Of a stretch of 64,000 bases of DNA, positions 49,757 to 59,310 are shown piece after piece. Each line of letters opens with the position of its first letter. The stretch's first letter is position 1. Under the pieces are notes generated by a model. It saw only the letters and a list, made by a program, of their open reading frames with translations. It had not been told where the DNA came from and did not search any database. This stretch comes from Tenacibaculum sp. 190524A05c (GTDB taxonomy: Bacteria > Bacteroidota > Bacteroidia > Flavobacteriales > Flavobacteriaceae). The stretch covers positions 2,238,501-2,302,500 of the forward strand of contig NZ_OZ038523.1 in NCBI RefSeq assembly GCF_964036595.1, read 5' to 3'. The position numbers and the translations under genes are program-made.

Positions 49757-52700
49757 TTACTTATTTATATATAACCATCCTGTTCGTGCTGATTCTCCAT
49801 TTCCTGGATCAATCACATAGTAATACGTTCCTACTGGTAACTTCTCATCAACACTTATCGTAGCTCTACCATTAGAAATCCCTTCAAATCTTCTCGAGGA
49901 ATCTGTATTACTATAACCACTGATCTTATAAACCGTATTACCCCATCTGTTAAAGATCTCAACCGTGTTGTTAGCATACTCTGGACTATCAATACAAGGT
50001 ATAAAAAAGAACTCATTCTCTGTATTACCATCTCCTGGTGACATTAAATTGTATGGTGACAGACAGGTTTCTGTCGGTAGTACAACAACTGTAACCGTAG
50101 CTGTAGTACAATTTTGAGGTACTAAATTATCACAAATAGTATAGGTAAAGGTATCTGTTCCACTAAATCCATCATTCGGTGTGTAGATAATAATATCATC
50201 ACTAGGATCATTCGGTGTTCCTCCATCATCTACATCAACAGTACCATCACCTGGATCAGTCACATCAATAGTTCCATCATCAGGAATATCATTATCATTA
50301 TCTGTAACATCAATATTTACATCTTCACCTGCATTGGTAGTGGCGGTATCGTCAACAGCATCCGGTGTTGGAATTACTGTAATCGTAACTGTAGCTGTAG
50401 TACAATTTGCTGGACTCGCATTATCACAAACAGTATAGGTAAAGGTATCTGTTCCATTAAAATCGGCATCTGGAATATAGGTCACAATATCATCACTCGG
50501 ATCATCTGGGGTACCGCCATCATCTATCGTTACCGTACCATTAATTGGATTTGTAACCGTTAAAGTACCATTATCAGGAACATTGGTGTCATTTGCATAA
50601 ATATCAATATCAACCATATCATCTTCCGCAACCGTAGCTGTATCATCAACTGCTATTGGAGCTTCATCAACTGGTATTACCGTAATCGTAACTGTAGCTG
50701 TTGAACAGTTCGCTGGACTTGCATTATCACAAATTGTATAATTGAATGTATCCGTACCATTAAAATCAGCATCTGGAATATACGTCACAATATCATCACT
50801 CGGATCATCTGGGGTACCGCCGTCATCTATTGTTACTGTACCATTAGCTGGATCTGAAACATCTAATGTACCATCACTAGGAACATCTCCATCATTTAAT
50901 GTGATATCAATATCAACCATATCATCCTCTGAAACCGTAGCCGTATCATCAACTGCATCTGGTGTAGGTGTTACTGTAATCGTAACTGTAGCTGTTGAAC
51001 AGTTCGCTGGACTTGCATTATCACAAATTGTATAATTGAATGTATCTGTGCCATTAAAATCAGCATCTGGAATATAAGTTACAATATCGTCACTCGGATC
51101 ATCTGGTGTGCCGCCATCATCTATCGTTACTGTACCATTAGCTGGATCTGAAACATCTAATGTACCATCACTAGGAACATCTCCATCATTAGCGGTAATA
51201 TCAATATCAACCATATCATCTTCTGAAACCGTAGCCGTATCATCAACTGCATCTGGTGTAGGTGTTACTGTAATCGTAACTGTTCCTGTTGAACAGTTCG
51301 CTGGACTTGCATTATCACAAATTGTATAATTGAATGTATCTGTGCCATTAAAATCAGCATCTGGAATATACGTCACAATATCATCACTCGGATCATCTGG
51401 GGTACCGCCATCATCTATCGTTACTGTACCATTGGCTGGATCTGAAACATCTAATGTACCATCACTAGGAACATCTCCATCATTAGCGGTAATATCAATA
51501 TCAACCATATCATCCTCTGAAACCGTAGCCGTATCATCAACTGTATCTGGTGTAGGGGTTACTGTAATCGTAACTGTTCCTGTTGAACAGTTCGCTGGAC
51601 TTGCATTATCACAAATTGTATAATTGAATGTATCCGTACCATTAAAATCAACATCTGGTATATACGTCACAATATCATCACTCGGATCATCTGGTGTACC
51701 GCCATCATCTATCGTTACTGTACCATTGGCTGGATCTGAAACATCTAATGTACCATCACTAGGAACATCTCCATCATTTAATGTGATATCAATATCAACC
51801 ATATCATCCTCTGAAACCGTAGCCGTATCATCAACTGCATCTGGTGTAGGGGTTACAGTAATTACTACTGTAGCTGTTGAACAGTTCGCTGGACTTGCAT
51901 TATCACAAATTGTATAATTGAATGTATCCGTACCATTAAAATCAGCATCTGGAATATAAGTTACAATATCGTCACTCGGATCATCTGGTGTGCCGCCATC
52001 ATCTATCGTTACTGTACCATTAGCTGGATCTGAAACATCTAATGTACCATCACTAGGAACATCTCCATCATTAGCGGTAATATCAATATCAACCATATCA
52101 TCCTCAGAAACCGTAGCCGTATCATCTACTGCATCTGGTGTAGGGGTTACTGTAATCGTAACTGTAGCTGTTGAACAGTTCGCTGGACTTGCATTATCAC
52201 AAATTGTATAATTGAATGTATCTGTGCCATTAAAATCAGCATCTGGAATATAAGTTACAATATCGTCACTCGGATCATCTGGTGTGCCGCCATCATCTAT
52301 CGTTACTGTACCATTAGCTGGATCTGAAACATCTAATGTACCATCACTAGGAACATCTCCATCATTAGCGGTAATATCAATATCAACCATATCATCCTCT
52401 GAAACCGTAGCCGTATCATCAACTGCATCTGGTGTAGGGGTTACAGTAATTACTACTGTAGCAGTATCTGTGTCTCCGTCTGCATCTGTGATGGTATATG
52501 TGAATGAATCTGTTCCGTTAAAGTCAGCGTTTGGCGTGTATACAAATACTCCGTCTGAAGTCTCTGTTACTGTACCATTTGATGGACCACTTGTTAAACT
52601 GTAGTCTTCTCCGTCTCCGCCGTCACCACCAATATCATCATTAGTGCTTACGGTAATTGTTGTAGAAGCATCCTCATTTACTGTAGCCGTATCATCTACT

Positions 52701-55700
52701 GCATCTGGAGTGTCATCTACTGAGTTTACTGTAATGACAACAGTTGCTGTATCTGTATCTCCATCAGCATCTGTGATTGTATATGTGAAACTATCAGTTC
52801 CGTTAAAGTCAGCGTTTGGCGTGTATACAAATACTCCGTCTGAAGTCTCTGTTACCGTACCATTAGATGGACCACTTGTTAAACTGTAGTCTTCTCCGTC
52901 TCCACCATCTCCACCAATATCATCATTAGTGCTTACGGTAATCGTTGTAGAAGCATCCTCATTTACTGTAGCCGTATCATCAATCGCATCTGGAGCGTCA
53001 TCTACTGAGTTTACAGTAATGACAACAGTTGCTGTATCTGTGTCTCCGTCTGCATCTGTGATGGTATATGTGAATGAATCTGTTCCGTTAAAGTCAGCGT
53101 TTGGCGTGTATACAAATACTCCGTCTGAAGTCTCTGTTACCGTACCATTAGATGGACCACTAGTTAAACTGTAGTCTTCTCCATCTCCACCATCTCCACC
53201 AATATCATCATTAGTGCTTACGGTAATAGTCGTACTTGCATCCTCATTTACTGTAGCTGTATCATCTGTAGCAGTTGGTACATCATCTACTGAGTTTACA
53301 GTAATGACAACAGTTGCTGTATCTGTATCTCCATCTGCATCTGTGATCGTATATGTGAATGAATCTGTTCCGTTAAAGTCAGCGTTTGGCGTGTATACAA
53401 ATACTCCGTCTGAAGTCTCTGTTACTGTACCATTAGATGGACCACTTGTTAAACTGTAGTCTTCTCCGTCTCCGCCATCTCCACCAATATCATCATTAGT
53501 GCTTACGGTAATCGTTGTAGAAGCATCCTCATTTACTGTAGCCGTATCATCTGTAGCAGTTGGTACATCATCTACTGAGTTTACAGTAATTACTACAGTA
53601 GCTGTATCAGTATCTCCATCTGCATCTGTGATTGTATATGTGAATGAATCTGTTCCGTTAAAGTCAGCGTTTGGCGTGTATACAAATACTCCGTCTGAAG
53701 TCTCTGTTACCGTACCATTAGATGGACCACTTGTTAAACTGTAGTCTTCTCCGTCTCCGCCATCTCCACCAATATCATCATTAGTGCTTACGGTAATAGT
53801 CGTACTTGCATCCTCATTTACAGTTGCTGTATCATCTGTAGCAGTTGGTACATCATCTACTGAGTTTACAGTAATGACAACAGTTGCTGTATCTGTATCT
53901 CCGTCTGCATCTGTGATGGTATATGTGAATGAATCAGTTCCGTTAAAGTCAGCATTTGGCGAATATACAAATACTCCGTCTGAAGTCTCTGTTACTGTAC
54001 CATTAGATGGACCACTAGTTAAACTGTAGTCTTCTCCGTCTCCACCATCGCCACCAATATCATCATTAGTGCTTACGGTAATAGTCGTACTTGCATCCTC
54101 ATTTACTGTAGCTGTATCATCTACTGCATCTGGAGCGTCATCTACTGAGTTTACTGTAATGACAACAGTTGCTGTATCAGTATCTCCATCTGCATCTGTG
54201 ATCGTATATGTGAATGAATCAGTTCCATTAAAGTCAGCGTTTGGTGTGTATACAAATACTCCGTCTGAAGTCTCTGTTACTGTACCATTTGATGGACCAC
54301 TTGTTAAACTGTAGTCTTCTCCGTCTCCGCCATCTCCACCAATATCATCATTAGTGCTTACGGTAATAGTCGTACTTGCATCCTCATTTACTGTAGCCGT
54401 ATCATCTACTGCATCTGGAGCGTCGTCTACGCTTGCCACTGTAATTACAACTGTAGCTGTATCAGTATCTCCATCTGCATCTGTGATCGTATATGTGAAT
54501 GAATCTGTTCCGTTAAAGTCAGCATTTGGCGTGTATACAAATACTCCGTCTGAAGTCTCTGTTACTGTACCATTAGATGGACCACTTGTTAAACTGTAGT
54601 CTTCTCCGTCTCCACCATCGCCACCAATATCATCATTAGTGCTTACGGTAATAGTCGTACTTGCATCCTCATTTACTGTAGCCGTATCATCTGTAGCAGT
54701 TGGTACATCATCTACTGAGTTTACAGTAATTACTACTGTAGCAGTATCTGTGTCTCCGTCTGCATCTGTGATGGTATATGTGAATGAATCTGTTCCGTTA
54801 AAGTCAGCATTTGGCGAGTATACAAATACTCCGTCTGAAGTCTCTGTTACCGTACCATTAGATGGACCACTTGTTAAACTGTAGTCTTCTCCATCTCCGC
54901 CGTCTCCACCAATATCATCATTAGTGCTTACGGTAATAGTCGTACTTGCATCCTCATTTACTGTAGCTGTATCATCTGTAGCAGTTGGTACATCGTCTAC
55001 TGAATTTACTGTAATTACTACTGTAGCTGTATCTGTGTCTCCGTCTGCATCTGTGATCGTATATGTGAAACTGTCTGTTCCGTTAAAGTCAGCATTTGGC
55101 GAGTATACAAATACTCCGTCTGAAGTCTCTGTTACCGTACCATTAGATGGACCACTAGTTAAACTGTAGTCTTCTCCGTCTCCGCCATCTCCACCAATAT
55201 CATCATTAGTGCTTACGGTAATCGTTGTAGAAGCATCCTCATTTACTGTAGCCGTATCATCTGTAGCAGTTGGTACATCATCTACTGAGTTTACAGTAAT
55301 TACTACAGTAGCTGTATCAGTATCTCCATCAGCATCTGTGATTGTATATGTGAATGAATCAGTTCCGTTAAAGTCAGCGTTTGGCGTGTATACAAATACT
55401 CCGTCTGAAGTCTCTGTTACCGTACCATTAGATGGACCACTTGTTAAACTGTAGTCTTCTCCATCTCCGCCGTCTCCACCAATATCATCATTAGTGCTTA
55501 CGGTAATAGTCGTACTTGCATCCTCATTTACTGTAGCTGTATCATCTGTAGCAGTTGGTACATCATCTACTGAATTTACTGTAATTACTACTGTAGCCGT
55601 ATCTGTATCTCCATCAGCATCTGTGATCGTATATGTGAATGAATCTGTTCCGTTAAAGTCAGCGTTTGGTGTGTATACAAATACTCCGTCTGAAGTCTCT

Positions 55701-58700
55701 GTTACCGTACCATTAGATGGACCACTAGTTAAACTGTAGTCTTCTCCGTCTCCGCCATCTCCACCAATATCATCATTAGTGCTTACGGTAATCGTTGTAG
55801 AAGCATCCTCATTTACTGTAGCCGTATCATCTGTAGCAGTTGGTACATCATCTACTGAGTTTACAGTAATTACTACAGTAGCTGTATCAGTATCTCCATC
55901 TGCATCTGTGATGGTATATGTGAATGAATCTGTTCCGTTAAAGTCAGCATTTGGCGTGTATACAAATACTCCGTCTGAAGTCTCTGTTACCGTACCATTA
56001 GATGGACCACTAGTTAAACTGTAGTCTTCTCCGTCGCCGCCATCTCCACCAATATCATCATTAGTGCTTACTGTAATAGTCGTACTTGCATCCTCATTTA
56101 CGGTTGCCGTATCATCTGTAGCAGTTGGTACATCATCTACTGAGTTTACAGTAATGACAACAGTTGCTGTATCAGTATCTCCATCTGCATCTGTGATGGT
56201 ATATGTGAAACTGTCTGTTCCGTTAAAGTCAGCATTTGGCGAATATACAAATACTCCGTCTGAAGTCTCTGTTACTGTACCATTAGATGGACCACTAGTT
56301 AAACTGTAGTCTTCTCCGTCTCCACCATCGCCACCAATATCATCATTAGTGCTTACGGTAATAGTCGTACTTGCATCCTCATTTACTGTAGCCGTATCAT
56401 CTACTGCATCTGGAGCGTCATCTACTGAGTTTACTGTAATGACAACAGTTGCTGTATCTGTATCTCCGTCTGCATCTGTGATGGTATATGTGAATGAATC
56501 TGTTCCATTAAAGTCAGCGTTTGGCGTGTATACAAATACTCCGTCTGAAGTCTCTGTTACCGTACCATTAGATGGACCACTTGTTAAACTGTAGTCTTCT
56601 CCGTCTCCACCATCTCCACCAATATCATCATTAGTGCTTACGGTAATCGTTGTAGAAGCATCCTCATTTACTGTAGCCGTATCATCTGTAGCAGTTGGAG
56701 CGTCATCTACTGAGTTTACAGTAATTACTACTGTAGCCGTATCAGTGTCTCCGTCAGCATCTGTGATTGTATATGTGAAACTGTCTGTTCCATTAAAGTC
56801 AGCGTTTGGTGTGTATACAAATACTCCATCTGAAGTCTCTGTTACTGTACCATTTGATGGACCACTTGTTAAACTGTAATCTTCTCCGTCTCCGCCATCT
56901 CCACCAATATCATCATTAGTGCTTACGGTAATCGTTGTAGAAGCATCCTCATTTACTGTAGCCGTATCATCTGTAGCAGTTGGAGCGTCATCTACTGAGT
57001 TTACAGTAATTACTACTGTAGCTGTATCAGTATCTCCATCTGCATCTGTGATGGTATATGTGAATGAATCAGTTCCGTTAAAGTCAGCGTTTGGCGTGTA
57101 TACAAATACTCCGTCTGAAGTCTCTGTTACCGTACCATTAGATGGACCACTTGTTAAACTGTAGTCTTCTCCATCTCCGCCATCTCCACCAATATCATCA
57201 TTAGTGCTTACGGTAATAGTCGTACTTGCATCCTCATTTACTGTAGCTGTATCATCTGTAGCAGTTGGTACATCATCTACTGAGTTTACAGTAATTACTA
57301 CTGTAGCTGTATCAGTATCTCCGTCTGCATCTGTGATTGTATATGTGAATGAATCTGTTCCGTTAAAGTCAGCGTTTGGCGTGTACACAAATACTCCGTC
57401 TGAAGTCTCTGTTACCGTACCATTAGATGGACCACTAGTTAAACTGTAGTCTTCTCCATCTCCACCATCTCCACCAATATCATCATTAGTGCTTACGGTA
57501 ATAGTCGTACTTGCATCCTCATTTACTGTAGCTGTATCATCTACTGCATCTGGTGCGTCATCTACTGAGTTTACAGTAATTACTACTGTAGCCGTATCTG
57601 TGTCTCCGTCTGCATCTGTGATGGTATATGTGAATGAATCTGTTCCGTTAAAGTCAGCGTTTGGCGAGTATACAAATACTCCGTCTGAAGTCTCTGTTAC
57701 CGTACCATTAGATGGACCACTAGTTAAACTGTAGTCTTCTCCATCTCCGCCGTCTCCACCAATATCATCATTAGTGCTTACGGTAATAGTCGTACTTGCA
57801 TCCTCATTTACTGTAGCCGTATCATCTACTGCATCTGGTGCGTCATCTACTGAGTTTACAGTAATGACAACAGTTGCTGTATCTGTGTCTCCATCTGCAT
57901 CTGTGATGGTATATGTGAATGAATCTGTTCCGTTAAAGTCAGCGTTTGGCGTGTATACAAATACTCCGTCTGAAGTCTCTGTTACTGTACCATTAGATGG
58001 ACCACTTGTTAAACTGTAGTCTTCTCCATCTCCACCATCTCCACCAATATCATCATTAGTGCTTACGGTAATAGTCGTACTTGCATCCTCATTTACTGTA
58101 GCTGTATCATCTACTGCATCTGGTGCGTCATCTACTGAGTTTACAGTAATGACAACAGTTGCTGTATCTGTGTCTCCGTCTGCATCTGTGATGGTATATG
58201 TGAATGAATCTGTTCCGTTAAAGTCAGCGTTTGGCGTGTATACAAATACTCCGTCTGAAGTCTCTGTTACGGTACCATTAGATGGACCACTTGTTAAACT
58301 GTAGTCTTCTCCATCTCCACCATCTCCACCAATATCATCATTAGTGCTTACGGTAATAGTCGTACTTGCATCCTCATTTACTGTAGCTGTATCATCTGTA
58401 GCAGTTGGTACATCGTCTACTGAATTTACTGTAATTACTACTGTAGCTGTATCTGTGTCTCCGTCTGCATCTGTGATCGTATATGTGAAACTGTCTGTTC
58501 CGTTAAAGTCAGCATTTGGCGAGTATACAAATACTCCGTCTGAAGTCTCTGTTACCGTACCATTAGATGGACCACTAGTTAAACTGTAGTCTTCTCCGTC
58601 TCCGCCATCTCCACCAATATCATCATTAGTGCTTACGGTAATCGTTGTAGAAGCATCCTCATTTACTGTAGCCGTATCATCTGTAGCAGTTGGTACATCA

Positions 58701-59194
58701 TCTACTGAGTTTACAGTAATTACTACAGTAGCTGTATCAGTATCTCCATCAGCATCTGTGATTGTATATGTGAATGAATCAGTTCCGTTAAAGTCAGCGT
58801 TTGGCGTGTATACAAATACTCCGTCTGAAGTCTCTGTTACCGTACCATTAGATGGACCACTAGTTAAACTGTAGTCTTCTCCATCTCCACCATCTCCACC
58901 AATATCATCATTAGTGCTTACGGTAATAGTCGTACTTGCATCCTCATTTACAGTTGCTGTATCATCTACTGCATCTGGTGCGTCATCTACTGAGTTTACA
59001 GTAATCACTACTGTTGCTGTATCTGTGTCTCCGTCTGCATCTGTGATGGTATATGTGAATGAATCTGTTCCGTTAAAGTCAGCATTTGGCGTATATACAA
59101 ATACTCCGTCTGAAGTCTCTGTTACTGTACCATTAGATGGACCACTAGTTAAACTGTAGTCATTCAATATCATCATTAGTCTCCGTACTTGCAT
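49757..59194 (-). CDS. Giant T9SS adhesin, C-terminal segment (tandem-95 repeats, type B sorting domain)
   Basis: 3145 codons open from an internal ATG at 59194; the same frame is open to about 59310. This is the downstream part of a surface adhesin whose upstream part is at 59290-64000 in another frame. Order: about 24 cadherin/Ig-like repeats of 95 aa (TVNEDASTTITVSTNDD...DYSLTSGPSNGT...NADFNGTDSFTYTI), eight diverged repeats of about 98 aa (SEDDMVDIDI..., DADFNGTDTFNYTICDN with paired Cys), and a C-terminal gliding-motility-type (type B) T9SS signal (PGDGNTENEFFFIPC...VEIFNRWGNTVYKI). The strong Asp/Thr bias and Ca-binding style suit an extracellular rod. The Met at 59194 is unlikely to be a true start. 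Confidence 0.85.
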   Translation of the reverse strand: MQVRRLMMILNDYSLTSGPSNGTVTETSDGVFVYTPNADFNGTDSFTYTITDADGDTDTATVVITVNSVDDAPDAVDDTATVNEDASTTITVSTNDDIGGDGGDGEDYSLTSGPSNGTVTETSDGVFVYTPNADFNGTDSFTYTITDADGDTDTATVVITVNSVDDVPTATDDTATVNEDASTTITVSTNDDIGGDGGDGEDYSLTSGPSNGTVTETSDGVFVYSPNADFNGTDSFTYTITDADGDTDTATVVITVNSVDDVPTATDDTATVNEDASTTITVSTNDDIGGDGGDGEDYSLTSGPSNGTVTETSDGVFVYTPNADFNGTDSFTYTITDADGDTDTATVVITVNSVDDAPDAVDDTATVNEDASTTITVSTNDDIGGDGGDGEDYSLTSGPSNGTVTETSDGVFVYTPNADFNGTDSFTYTITDADGDTDTATVVITVNSVDDAPDAVDDTATVNEDASTTITVSTNDDIGGDGGDGEDYSLTSGPSNGTVTETSDGVFVYSPNADFNGTDSFTYTITDADGDTDTATVVITVNSVDDAPDAVDDTATVNEDASTTITVSTNDDIGGDGGDGEDYSLTSGPSNGTVTETSDGVFVYTPNADFNGTDSFTYTITDADGDTDTATVVITVNSVDDVPTATDDTATVNEDASTTITVSTNDDIGGDGGDGEDYSLTSGPSNGTVTETSDGVFVYTPNADFNGTDSFTYTITDADGDTDTATVVITVNSVDDAPTATDDTATVNEDASTTITVSTNDDIGGDGGDGEDYSLTSGPSNGTVTETSDGVFVYTPNADFNGTDSFTYTITDADGDTDTATVVITVNSVDDAPTATDDTATVNEDASTTITVSTNDDIGGDGGDGEDYSLTSGPSNGTVTETSDGVFVYTPNADFNGTDSFTYTITDADGDTDTATVVITVNSVDDAPDAVDDTATVNEDASTTITVSTNDDIGGDGGDGEDYSLTSGPSNGTVTETSDGVFVYSPNADFNGTDSFTYTITDADGDTDTATVVITVNSVDDVPTATDDTATVNEDASTTITVSTNDDIGGDGGDGEDYSLTSGPSNGTVTETSDGVFVYTPNADFNGTDSFTYTITDADGDTDTATVVITVNSVDDVPTATDDTATVNEDASTTITVSTNDDIGGDGGDGEDYSLTSGPSNGTVTETSDGVFVYTPNADFNGTDSFTYTITDADGDTDTATVVITVNSVDDVPTATDDTATVNEDASTTITVSTNDDIGGDGGDGEDYSLTSGPSNGTVTETSDGVFVYTPNADFNGTDSFTYTITDADGDTDTATVVITVNSVDDVPTATDDTATVNEDASTTITVSTNDDIGGDGGDGEDYSLTSGPSNGTVTETSDGVFVYSPNADFNGTDSFTYTITDADGDTDTATVVITVNSVDDVPTATDDTATVNEDASTTITVSTNDDIGGDGGDGEDYSLTSGPSNGTVTETSDGVFVYSPNADFNGTDSFTYTITDADGDTDTATVVITVNSVDDVPTATDDTATVNEDASTTITVSTNDDIGGDGGDGEDYSLTSGPSNGTVTETSDGVFVYTPNADFNGTDSFTYTITDADGDTDTATVVITVASVDDAPDAVDDTATVNEDASTTITVSTNDDIGGDGGDGEDYSLTSGPSNGTVTETSDGVFVYTPNADFNGTDSFTYTITDADGDTDTATVVITVNSVDDAPDAVDDTATVNEDASTTITVSTNDDIGGDGGDGEDYSLTSGPSNGTVTETSDGVFVYSPNADFNGTDSFTYTITDADGDTDTATVVITVNSVDDVPTATDDTATVNEDASTTITVSTNDDIGGDGGDGEDYSLTSGPSNGTVTETSDGVFVYTPNADFNGTDSFTYTITDADGDTDTATVVITVNSVDDVPTATDDTATVNEDASTTITVSTNDDIGGDGGDGEDYSLTSGPSNGTVTETSDGVFVYTPNADFNGTDSFTYTITDADGDTDTATVVITVNSVDDVPTATDDTATVNEDASTTITVSTNDDIGGDGGDGEDYSLTSGPSNGTVTETSDGVFVYTPNADFNGTDSFTYTITDADGDTDTATVVITVNSVDDAPDAIDDTATVNEDASTTITVSTNDDIGGDGGDGEDYSLTSGPSNGTVTETSDGVFVYTPNADFNGTDSFTYTITDADGDTDTATVVITVNSVDDTPDAVDDTATVNEDASTTITVSTNDDIGGDGGDGEDYSLTSGPSNGTVTETSDGVFVYTPNADFNGTDSFTYTITDADGDTDTATVVITVTPTPDAVDDTATVSEDDMVDIDITANDGDVPSDGTLDVSDPANGTVTIDDGGTPDDPSDDIVTYIPDADFNGTDTFNYTICDNASPANCSTATVTITVTPTPDAVDDTATVSEDDMVDIDITANDGDVPSDGTLDVSDPANGTVTIDDGGTPDDPSDDIVTYIPDADFNGTDTFNYTICDNASPANCSTATVVITVTPTPDAVDDTATVSEDDMVDIDITLNDGDVPSDGTLDVSDPANGTVTIDDGGTPDDPSDDIVTYIPDVDFNGTDTFNYTICDNASPANCSTGTVTITVTPTPDTVDDTATVSEDDMVDIDITANDGDVPSDGTLDVSDPANGTVTIDDGGTPDDPSDDIVTYIPDADFNGTDTFNYTICDNASPANCSTGTVTITVTPTPDAVDDTATVSEDDMVDIDITANDGDVPSDGTLDVSDPANGTVTIDDGGTPDDPSDDIVTYIPDADFNGTDTFNYTICDNASPANCSTATVTITVTPTPDAVDDTATVSEDDMVDIDITLNDGDVPSDGTLDVSDPANGTVTIDDGGTPDDPSDDIVTYIPDADFNGTDTFNYTICDNASPANCSTATVTITVIPVDEAPIAVDDTATVAEDDMVDIDIYANDTNVPDNGTLTVTNPINGTVTIDDGGTPDDPSDDIVTYIPDADFNGTDTFTYTVCDNASPANCTTATVTITVIPTPDAVDDTATTNAGEDVNIDVTDNDNDIPDDGTIDVTDPGDGTVDVDDGGTPNDPSDDIIIYTPNDGFSGTDTFTYTICDNLVPQNCTTATVTVVVLPTETCLSPYNLMSPGDGNTENEFFFIPCIDSPEYANNTVEIFNRWGNTVYKISGYSNTDSSRRFEGISNGRATISVDEKLPVGTYYYVIDPGNGESARTGWLYINK
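50070..52440 (-). repeat. Array of eight about-98-aa (294-bp) repeats
   Basis: Units carry SEDDMVDIDITANDGDVPSD, then GGTPDDPSDDIVTYIPDADF, then CDNASPANCSTATVTITV. The six upstream units are near identical; the last two, nearest the C-terminus, are diverged. Each unit has two cysteines (CDN...NCS), unlike the cysteine-free 95-aa units. Confidence 0.88.
52441..59163 (-). repeat. Array of about 24 tandem 285-bp (95-aa) repeats
   Basis: Strict 285-bp period. Units differ only at the linker (VPTATDD, APDAVDD, APTATDD, APDAIDD, TPDAVDD), at one T/S position (VYTPNADF or VYSPNADF) and at silent sites. Positions 54903-55441 and 58323-58861 are identical over 539 bp. Confidence 0.92.
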
Positions 59195-59310
59195 CCCATC
59201 TCCACCAATATCATCATTACAATATTTGCATAAATTATTATCATGGTAATAAAAAGTCGTACCATCTAAACCAGTAACATTATTAATTATTAAAACATCT
59301 GAATCTTCTC
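59161..59310 (-). other. Scrambled junction with frameshift inside the adhesin gene
   Basis: Between the two adhesin frames. The frame change sits at about 59310: on the minus strand GAGAAGATTCA follows AAT, where the parallel domain near 62.73 kb has GGAGAAGATTCA, so one missing G explains the shift. In 59161-59230 short pieces of the 285-bp unit (GATGATATTGGTGGAGATGG, ATGCAAGTACG, ACTAATGATGATATTG) are joined out of order. Either a damaged allele or an assembly fault in a repeat. Confidence 0.7.
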
